Origin: Nectonema munidae
Taxonomy: Eukaryota > Nematomorpha > Nectonematoida > Nectonematidae
Reading direction: 5' to 3'
NCBI GenBank assembly: GCA_030549495.1
Contig: JAUIRK010000536.1
Span: 744,001 to 808,000, forward strand
Length of the DNA: 64,000 nucleotides
Both the position numbers and the translations under genes were made by a program. This document shows positions 1 through 64,000 of the stretch, piece after piece. The number at the start of each line of letters is the position of its first letter. Within the stretch, counting starts at the first letter, position 1. The notes beneath the pieces are model-generated. The model was not told the DNA's origin and searched no databases. It saw only the letters and a program-made list of their open reading frames with translations.

Positions 1-799
1 GTATTAGATATGCTATACTCTAACCAAGTGAAGGTTTTATACCATGACTAAAAATGATCTCTTTTTCACTAATTGTCAACAAGCCTGGTTCATATCAAAT
101 GAATTGGTTAGGGGGATTGATTACTACTCTGTACTGAAATGCATTCTTGCTTAAAATTAAATTTTTTAGCAACTAAATGATACCAAGCTAGATTAGTAAC
201 ACAGAAAAACAAAGATTCATCCTATATAGTCTTGATATTCCATATATTCAGTCTGTAAAGTAAATTGTTTGGAAATATTCTTAGGATATGGGTCTATGAA
301 TTGTCAGGTATGTAGCCGTGAATTTAAATTTGACCATTTTAAATAGAAATTGAAGGTTTAAAATTTTTGGAAGAAAGATTCTACAAACTTTAAATTTATA
401 TAAATTAGCAATTCCAATCCCTAAGTTATACGCTAAAAATTACATGAAAATGATATTATTTGTACCAAGTTTTAATTTAGTAAGCAAAAATACAAAAAGT
501 AACAAAAAAATACAAATGTAACAAAAATTTTAAGCAAAATGTAAAAATATTGCCAGCTATTCTAAGAAATCTTGATCAAATATAGCTCAAATGTGCACTA
601 CTATAACAAAGAAGTGGACGTTAATGAAAAAATATATATTTAAATATTCATTCTAAGATTACCTTAAAACAAGAAAGGTAATATCGAAAATCAACGCAGA
701 AGACAATCAAGTCTAATAAATACTATAAAAAAGATATATAATTCAAACAAATGTAAAATTATTAGGGGGCAAAAGTCTTTTTCACCCCCTGGAAATCCC
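1..799. other. Intergenic, nothing recognised
   Basis: AT-rich sequence without a convincing open frame, splice-bounded exon or repeat. Confidence 0.6.
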
Positions 800-1505
800 A
801 TTCTGTGAGTTATTGTTTTCGGATGATTTAGCTATTGTGTGGCAGAAAGTAGTGGCGATTTAAAACAAAGATTAGTGCTTTGGCAAAAGAGTCTAGAAAA
901 ATTTAGATAGAAAATGAGGGCAAAGAAGGCATACGTTAAGGTTTGCAGCGAGCACACGGAAATAAGCTGGAGCAAGTGAACACTTTTAAAAACTTTGGTT
1001 CAGTAGCTAACTTTAAAGGAGGTTGCGAAAAAGATGTGCATTCATGCAAGCATTAGTACTGCTTGGGCAAAATGGAAGGAGGTGAAACCATTGCTGAGGG
1101 ATATAAAATGTCGATGAAATTGAAAGCAAAGATTTTTACCATAATTGTTAGACCAGCTATGCCATATGGTTCTAAATGCTAGAGTCTGAAAAAGATAGAT
1201 GAGAAAAAACTGGCAACAACAGAGGAAAATGCTGAGAAGGAAAACGTTTAAAGACAAAATAAAGAACGAAGAAGTAAGAAAAAGGACGCAAATTATGACG
1301 AATGTGCTTTCAGTAATTGGCAGAAGGAAACTCCGCCGGTATCGACACGTTTTGAGAAAAAACGAACACAATTTGGTTCAGAAAGCTTGGAAAGAACAAG
1401 TGAACAGGAAAAGGAACAAGAATCGCCCACTGTTAAGATGGAGTGATGCCTTGGCTAAGAAGCTTGCAGAATAGGATCCTAGAAAAGGAGACAATAAATC
1501 ATGTC
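800..1505 (+). mobile_element. LINE pol fragment (RTE-like 3' end)
   Basis: Decayed reverse-transcriptase C-terminus. Frames in order give 'FKNFGSV', 'MKLKAKIFTIIVRPAMPYGS', 'KDKIKNEEVRKR' and 'RHVLRKNEHNLVQKAWKEQV'. These match the conserved tail of RTE-type LINE polymerases (KLKGKIYKTVVRPAMLYG ... GHVLRR). The segment 1199-1474 is the longest intact piece. Multiple stops and shifts show that it is dead. Confidence 0.75.
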
Positions 1506-4110
1506 CATCGACTCTCAACAAGGGGATAACGTGTTTTAAAATCTACATATTTGTGTTTTCCCTCCTATTATTACAAATTTTTTAGCTTTGTTTATGTTTT
1601 GAAGCTTTTTTTCGAAGAAATCAAAATTTTACACAAACTCTCCCTTTGTTTCATCTATGAAATTCTCTTCATTTTTCCTTTGGAAGAGTTTTGAAAAGAC
1701 TTGAAATCTTGCATCTTCTATTTTTTTCATCTCTATTCTCAATCCAGATTCTTTTTTTAAATTTTGTAATCTCTCAAATATTTACCCTTTTTTTCGACAA
1801 GAATTCTCTTCTTATGTGGAATAATATACAAACTTTTAAATTGAAAACTCGTTGTTTAAACGCTTCATGTACTTTGACTCACGGAAAGTAAACTCATAGT
1901 CAAGTTCACTTTTGATTAATTAATTTATTAAATGAATAAATAATTTATAGCTAACTAAATTGCTTTCCATTTTTTTGAAACTATATGACACACCAACTTA
2001 AACGATTTAGTACCAATGTTCACAAAGGAAACGCGGACGAACTATCCTTTTAAATAGAATTAAATAGAGTTTACTCACGTCTCATGTTTAAGTTTCTAAT
2101 GGTTTAACTTAATGGGTTAATAGCACTGATTAGCGAACAAAATTTCTAATTATTTTCTAGCTAAAGCTAAAAGATTTAACTTATTTTAAATTTTGACATA
2201 AAAATTGCGGGAGGTTAAATGACAGTTGACAATAAAACATCACCACCATTATGCCATTCGTTGAAATAATTATTTTTTTTCTTCCAAATTTTATTATATA
2301 GCGTCAAATTTCTCCATAAATGTTATACATCATTTTTTTTAAAATATTGAAAAGATATGTGATTCTAGTAAATACTACACAAAGCCCTCGTATGCCTATG
2401 TGGGCCACCAGGAAAAAAGTTTTAATAACCCTACCCATCACAGCCCCCGGCCTTAAATAATATAACTGTTATGTTCGGTGCCTGGCCATATTTGATTTTT
2501 TTTTATCATTAGGGAATTTTAAACACCATTTTTCAAGAATAATCTTCCGACAAAAAAAAAGAAAAAAAACTTTTTTCCAACAATTGAAGTGTATTATATG
2601 AAAATTTTTCTTTCTATTGAAAAAAGGTTTTGCCAGTTTCAATTTGTAAAAATAAACGAGTTCTTACTATTAATAGTAATTAATTTTAGATAATTTTTTT
2701 CCCACTTTTAACTTAAACCATTAAAAAAATTACTTCTATTTGTTAGAAAATATGCAGAATTTTACAAGTCCAAGAGCTCTAAGTCCTCAAAAGGATTTGG
2801 GCTCTCTTTCTCTCTCGCTCTAAATTGGATTGCAATCTTTCTTCAAGAAACTGTCTAGCGAAATCAGAGCACTTAGGACTTATATAAGAGCTCTAGTAGT
2901 TGAATCGTAGGTAATGGCGTTGCAAGGACGTAGTGTTTGGTGGAGGGCGGCCTATTTTCGCTAGGTTCTCGCACAATTTTATTTTCTTAGAAATTTAAAG
3001 CTAATATGAATCTTTCGGCATTGATGAAGAGTTGACAGCACAGGCTTCAACTCTTTTCATAAAAATTTGTCTATTGTGAACTTAGATATTCTTTTTTTTT
3101 GAAAAAAATATGCCCCTTTGTGCCAGCCATGCCTAGACTCTTGATCCCGGCGTTCCGGTTTCGATTTCTGATCCTAAAATCCTCATCATCTGTCCACTTA
3201 AGGAAGAATACTTTTCCCTTGAATGCAGTTCAGCGTAATTTTCATAAACGAGTATACAACGATTTTTATTGGCAAAAAGAGATTAGTAATTTTTATTGAC
3301 ACATTAATGGTGCTTGAAGAACTTTTGCCATATGTGTTGGTAGCGCCGCATCTCCTTTTCCAGGACAATTCACGAAAGTACCTTGAAGACGTAGAAACTG
3401 TTTTGGTGATAGTTGTAGTAATCGAGGTAATAGAAGTTTGAACTCTCCAGCAACAAAAGGTAAAAGTTGTTGCTAACTGATTTGAACGCCATGTAATCCA
3501 AAATTTCTAAAACGCAAAAATCAAGTGTAAGCCTTTTCACTTTAAGTTTGTACTTTTTGTTTTTGATTTGTTTTTTTATTTTTCAGCTAAAATGTGTTTT
3601 TTTACTCTTTTTTTAAACTTTTTACACAAATTTCAAGATATATTTTATTTGCTCTCACAAAATTTTGCGCGTCAAATTACAATTATCTCGAAGCATAAAA
3701 GATTTATAATTTATGCGTGAGAATTGTTCAAAATGTGAGTATGGTGTTATGTGTACAAAATCAACAATGTGAAAAAGATGCTGTTATTTTTGAACTACTG
3801 TTGTTAATATATATATATAATTAATATTATATATATTTAATATCAACTCTAAACTATTCTTATTACTTTTTCACAGGCACACATGTTCTTTTTTTATTTA
3901 TCTAGGATTTATTAGCTTCATATTGTTCACTCACATTTATCATGCATGTGTTTTTGTTTTATTACATTTTCTATTAAAATGGCTCCCTTTTCTTTGTATT
4001 TTTCTTTTGCCTTCAATTAAAATGAAAGATTTTTTTTAAAAAGCGTCTTTTTTCCATGCTTTAAGAGAATGCTATTGATACAATTGAAGATGCCCAAGAG
4101 GTCGGGCAGG
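1506..4110. other. Intergenic, no gene supported
   Basis: Two overlapping plus-strand frames near 3099-3441 lack any family resemblance. A less AT-rich patch (2390-2480) and an imperfect palindrome around AGAGCTCTAAGTCC (2770-2900) are visible but unexplained. A coding relic probably begins near 4060 (see 4060-5160). Confidence 0.5.
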
Positions 4111-4118
4111 ACTTAGAA
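4111..4118. repeat. Target-site duplication, left copy
   Basis: ACTTAGAA, identical to 4986-4993 on the other side of the hAT element. Eight bases is the usual hAT duplication. Confidence 0.85.
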
Positions 4119-4985
4119 CATTGGTTCATAAACTGTGGGCCATGGCCCTCTGGGGGGCCATAAAGCAAAATTTAAGGAGCCATAATCTGAGGCTATGCAT
4201 AAATAAAACCATAGGAGTTTAGCGGGAAGATAGCCGGTGGAGGCCTTGGAAGATTGGACATCGTGAGGTCTTGGAAGGGGAATTTAAAAGATACTTCCCA
4301 GATATTCGAAGCGTAACTTCTTGGCTAGTAATGGCCCATTCACTGCTCCAGTGACATGCATTCCTGATGACAATGATAATGGCCAAACTGAGCTGTTGAC
4401 ACTTCAAGAGGATTCAGGGGCCAAGATGAAGTTTGAAACTGAATCTCTCCCAGTTTTTTGGTCATCTTCTACTTCTTCTACTTCTTTTTTAGATCAAACT
4501 TCTACCATTTTCATCAACTTATTCCTGTGAGGCTGTCTTCTCTTAACTACTCTACATTAAAACGAAATTTCGCAACAGACTTGAAGTGAAGCATGACCTA
4601 CGTTGTGCTTTAAGTGAAACAAGACCAAGCATGAAGAAGCTTGTCGATAATCTGCAACATCACCCTTCACACGGAGTAAAATTGTCTCCCAACTAGAGCA
4701 CTTAATTGTTACAATGTTATCAAATTTGTAAGATTCAAAGATTAAATCACATAGCGTAGGATTAATAAACTTTTTCCATCCAGTGGATTTTCTGTTTCCT
4801 TCTTTTTTTTGCTTATTCTTGAAATACCTTTTAGCAAAATAACCTTTTTAATTAATCTAATGATTTTAATTGTTAGATACTAGTAGACAGTCACGGTATT
4901 CACCGGCTATGATTGTTGTGGGGGCCATAGACAAGGATCATGTATGAAAAGTGGGCAACGATCAAAAAAGGTTTGGGAACCACTG
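4119..4985 (+). mobile_element. Non-autonomous or decayed hAT element (ZBED-type) with 8-base target duplication
   Basis: The 867-base element starts CATTGGTTCATAAACTGTGG and ends AAAAAAGGTTTGGGAACCACTG, imperfect inverted ends of the hAT kind. It is flanked on both sides by the same 8 bases, ACTTAGAA (4111-4118 and 4986-4993). Inside, 4321-4690 keeps the end of a hAT transposase: 'AKMKFETESLPVFWSS', then in other frames 'YSCEAVFS', 'RNRLEVKHDLRCALSETRPS' and 'KKLVDNLQHHPSH'. This resembles the dimerisation region of ZBED5/ZBED9-like proteins. The coding part is broken. Confidence 0.9.
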
Positions 4986-4993
4986 ACTTAGAA
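4986..4993. repeat. Target-site duplication, right copy
   Basis: ACTTAGAA, identical to 4111-4118. Confidence 0.85.
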
Positions 4994-5160
4994 GAAGAAA
5001 AAGAAGAATCAAGCTTGCATAACAACATTCTGGATCGAGTAAAGAAAATCAAGGCAACGAGGAAGAAGATGAAGGAGGTGAAATTGTGCTTTTGATGAAG
5101 GAGGTGCAGAATCAGATAGGGAAAGTAGTGAAGAAGATGCAAATGAAATATCAGAGAACT

Positions 5161-5788
5161 ACTGAATATCTATCTTCAGGGAGAATAAGAAGGTAAAGAG
5201 AATTTACTCTTTCCTATGAAATCGTTGATTAATATTCGCATACCATCTAGTCGAGGCAATAATTTCTTCAACCTAACTTTTAATATCACCATCTTTAGCA
5301 CAGGGTAGAAATGCGTATCTTGCGAGGTGCCCGCTCACATTCAAAGACGTTGAGAACTGCGGATATCAATCATGATTAGAATTTTTTACTATTTGATATA
5401 AAAATGTGGAAAAATATTTACTACGAAAAGATATATGTGCTTAATACTTCTATTTATACCAATGCTTGCCACGAATGTCATGTTTTTCTATCTAATATCT
5501 ATATCTTTTTACAATTTCTCTTTTCATTTCTTATCACCTTAAAATCTCTCCATATTTATGTTATTACATATAATGACTTGTTGCTATTTTCCGCTCAAAT
5601 ATTTCTACAAGGTACACTCATCCTAGCGGACTTTCAAGCTTTTTGCGCATCAACAAAAGAATCATTCTTATTTTTTAATCAATTGTATTTTTCTTTTAAT
5701 ATTTTGTTATATTAATTTTCTTGCATTTTTATTAATTGAAAATAAGTAGACTTCTACTCATAATAAACATACAATTTAGCACGAGGTT
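5161..5788. other. 3' flank of the giant gene
   Basis: Only a chance plus-strand frame (5404-5715), very rich in F, L, I and Y. The poly(A) signal at 5728 is the one useful mark. Confidence 0.5.
5728..5733 (-). terminator. Poly(A) signal of the giant gene
   Basis: AATAAA on the minus strand (tttatt on plus) about 55 bases past the TGA at 5789. In such AT-rich DNA the hexamer is common, so its position rather than its presence is the support. Confidence 0.5.
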
Positions 5789-62492
<56,704 letters not shown>

Positions 62493-62804
62493 CTGTTTTG
62501 TTGAAAATGATAAAAAAACGAATAAATTTCAAAATATATATAAGGAAGATTCAGTATTTTTGTGCAAATCGAAACGTGTGAATTTTTAACTGCAACATGA
62601 AATAGCATTTAGAAGTTAGTAAGCGTGCTACTTCACTAAACATCATGTTAAAAGAAAGCTTTAATTATGCCCATCATTATTATGCATGATTTAAACTGGC
62701 TTGAGTAATATTTTAAATATTTTTTATTCAAAACATATTCTAAAGCCAGATATGAGTTTAAGATATATGAAGTAAAGTGAAAAAGGTGAGTATTTATACA
62801 TGTT

Positions 62805-63035
62805 TAAATGAATGTGTGTATAATTGCCCTGGGGACCACGAAGACCAAACCACCCCAGTTTGCAAGGCTAATAGGGCGAACGTCAGTTATCCGCAGGCAA
62901 TATTTTCAAGGGCAGATTGGATGTTGCTTTCAATATAAGAATCCTGAGTGTTTGGGGGTGGCCAAACATAACGGGTGTAGTTTGTATCTCGAGGATTTTG
63001 GTAATCCGCTGTGAAGGCTTCGATTTTGAATAAAA
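62805..63035. other. GC-balanced island, unassigned
   Basis: About 230 bases near 50% G+C in a very AT-rich setting. All three minus frames and one plus frame (62808-63014, 68 codons) are open for 40 or more codons, which is expected of such base content. Likely part of an old mobile element; no family recognised. Confidence 0.4.
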
Positions 63036-63048
63036 TTCATTCTCTTAC

Positions 63049-63112
63049 CATATAGCACACTGTTGAAATGGTTTTTGTTCATTTCGATTTCAGATTGTTT
63101 TGAATATTCATG
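63049..63112 (-). CDS. Tentative upstream exon of the giant gene
   Basis: A 21-codon open stretch (beginning HEYSKQSEIE, ending SVLY) sits between a weak acceptor (tgatttgag) and a strong donor (ATATG/GTAAGAG). It ends in phase 1, as exon 1 requires. It is charged, like the adjoining pro-region, and carries no signal peptide. Short length and a poor acceptor keep this doubtful. Confidence 0.3.
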
Positions 63113-64000
63113 CTCAAATCATACATACCATTTTAGTTGTATTTTCACTTTCTTCAACTCCATTGTGTCTTTCTTCAATTATATATTCTGTCTCTTTTTT
63201 CTATTCTATTTTGTCTTATTTAAATGCTATTTGTTCTCTTTCTTTGATTCAACTGTATATTTATTGAAAAAAGGAAAAATAGGTTTGTAAAAAAGCGATT
63301 TAAATTTGAAAAAAGGAATAACTAAAAATGGTATATATATATATATTAAATATGTGGTTGGAATTTATTTTTTTAATGATACTTCTTTACATAATATAAC
63401 TTATCAAATATCTATAATTTTAATTTTTAAGGGCATAATCCTTTTATGACAGTTGTGATTTTACAAGAACGATCTCATATTTTTGTTTAACATATGTAGC
63501 TAACTACAGTATGGCTGCAAGACACTTTTAAGGTGAATTTGAAAAAGATATATGAAAAAGGAGGAAAAAGAATTTGCATATAATAAAACTATATCTCTCA
63601 CATGGAAAAAAGTAACTAATTTAAGCAGAAAAATAATACCATCTTTCATCGATTTATATGACTAAATATTTTTTTATCAAACAGTTTTTAAGCCTAAAAT
63701 ATATTAACATCTTAAAATTTCAAATTTTTGCATAATCTAACATACGATTCCAAAAAATGATTAATTTTGCGAAAAATGACAGGATCGGGAAGCAATGAAT
63801 TGCTGTTAAGTCTGAATGATGAAAGTAAAAGGGTTTAGATAAGTTTTAAATCAGTGCTTTTTAAACTAAAAGTGGAAGAATAAATTCCAATTATTTTGAC
63901 AACAGTATGAAAGTGTTCATTTCTAAACACGTGTTTTTGAAGCATTTAATTAGCCGAAATTTTTTTGATATTTTGAAAAGTTGCACATCTTTTCTTATTG
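63113..64000. other. Upstream flank
   Basis: No signal-peptide exon of the giant gene could be recognised here. The plus-strand frame at 63063-63290, rich in F, C and L, is probably chance. Confidence 0.5.

Larger units (their letters stand above)
4060..5160 (+). pseudogene. Acidic coding relic interrupted by the hAT element
   Basis: With the hAT insert and one target duplication removed, bases 4060-4118 and 4994-5100 read on in one frame: NAIDTIEDAQEVGQDLEEEK, then ESSLHNNILDRVKKIKATRK. Further on, acidic words (DEGGAESDRESSEEDANE) appear in another frame. Such acidic N-termini occur in piggyBac-like transposases, but the family is not proven. Confidence 0.35.

Noticed and set aside
2760-2900. 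Imperfect palindrome around AGAGCTCTAAGTCC
   Set aside because: Arms are short and broken; no target duplication or second copy seen.
3099-3441. Two overlapping plus-strand frames
   Set aside because: No family resemblance, no splice context, no leader or repeat pattern; probably chance in a less AT-rich patch.
63063-63290. 75-codon plus-strand frame rich in F and C
   Set aside because: Composition follows the T-rich DNA; no domain, splice or poly(A) context.

Overview
The window looks like nuclear DNA of an AT-rich invertebrate, most likely an arthropod. By eye it is about three-quarters A+T. It has spliced genes with GT-AG introns of one to several kilobases, non-LTR retrotransposons, tRNA-derived SINEs, hAT and piggyBac-type elements and a very long (GT)n tract. 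Nothing bacterial is visible. The species cannot be named from the sequence.

The main object is one very large minus-strand gene running from at least 62492 down to a stop at 5789. I traced 28 exons whose splice sites and codon phases join into one open frame of about 2,120 residues; a further upstream exon is tentative, and the signal-peptide exon was not found. The encoded protein looks secreted. It starts with an acidic pro-region and a furin-type RKKR site (exon 1). Next comes about seven blades like EAR/EPTP beta-propeller repeats (exons 2-8), a helical linker (exon 8), and a long central array of about 50-residue units with an 'ING' or 'G.NG' core and many N-glycosylation sequons (exons 8-23). 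A second group of EAR-like blades ends the protein (exons 24-28). A poly(A) signal lies about 55 bases after the stop. I do not recognise a named orthologue.

The 5.3 kb intron between exons 4 and 5 (49832-55117) seems to hold a second, small gene on the plus strand (about 51.6-52.8 kb). It has short introns, a hydrophobic leader, a cysteine-bearing C-terminus and its own poly(A) signal. I do not recognise its product.

Mobile DNA occupies the flanks and introns. There are two hAT elements with 8-base target duplications (4119-4985 and 53810-54778), two short piggyBac-type MITEs (34068-34198 and 49896-50013), and a hairpin-ended element at 48414-48915. Five LINE pol fragments lie near 0.8-1.5, 20.9-21.5, 28.5-30.0, 41.1-41.7 and 41.7-42.5 kb, the last two facing tail to tail. 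Several tRNA-derived SINEs, inverted-repeat elements and microsatellites complete the picture. The stretch 1-5788 is intergenic and repeat-bearing.
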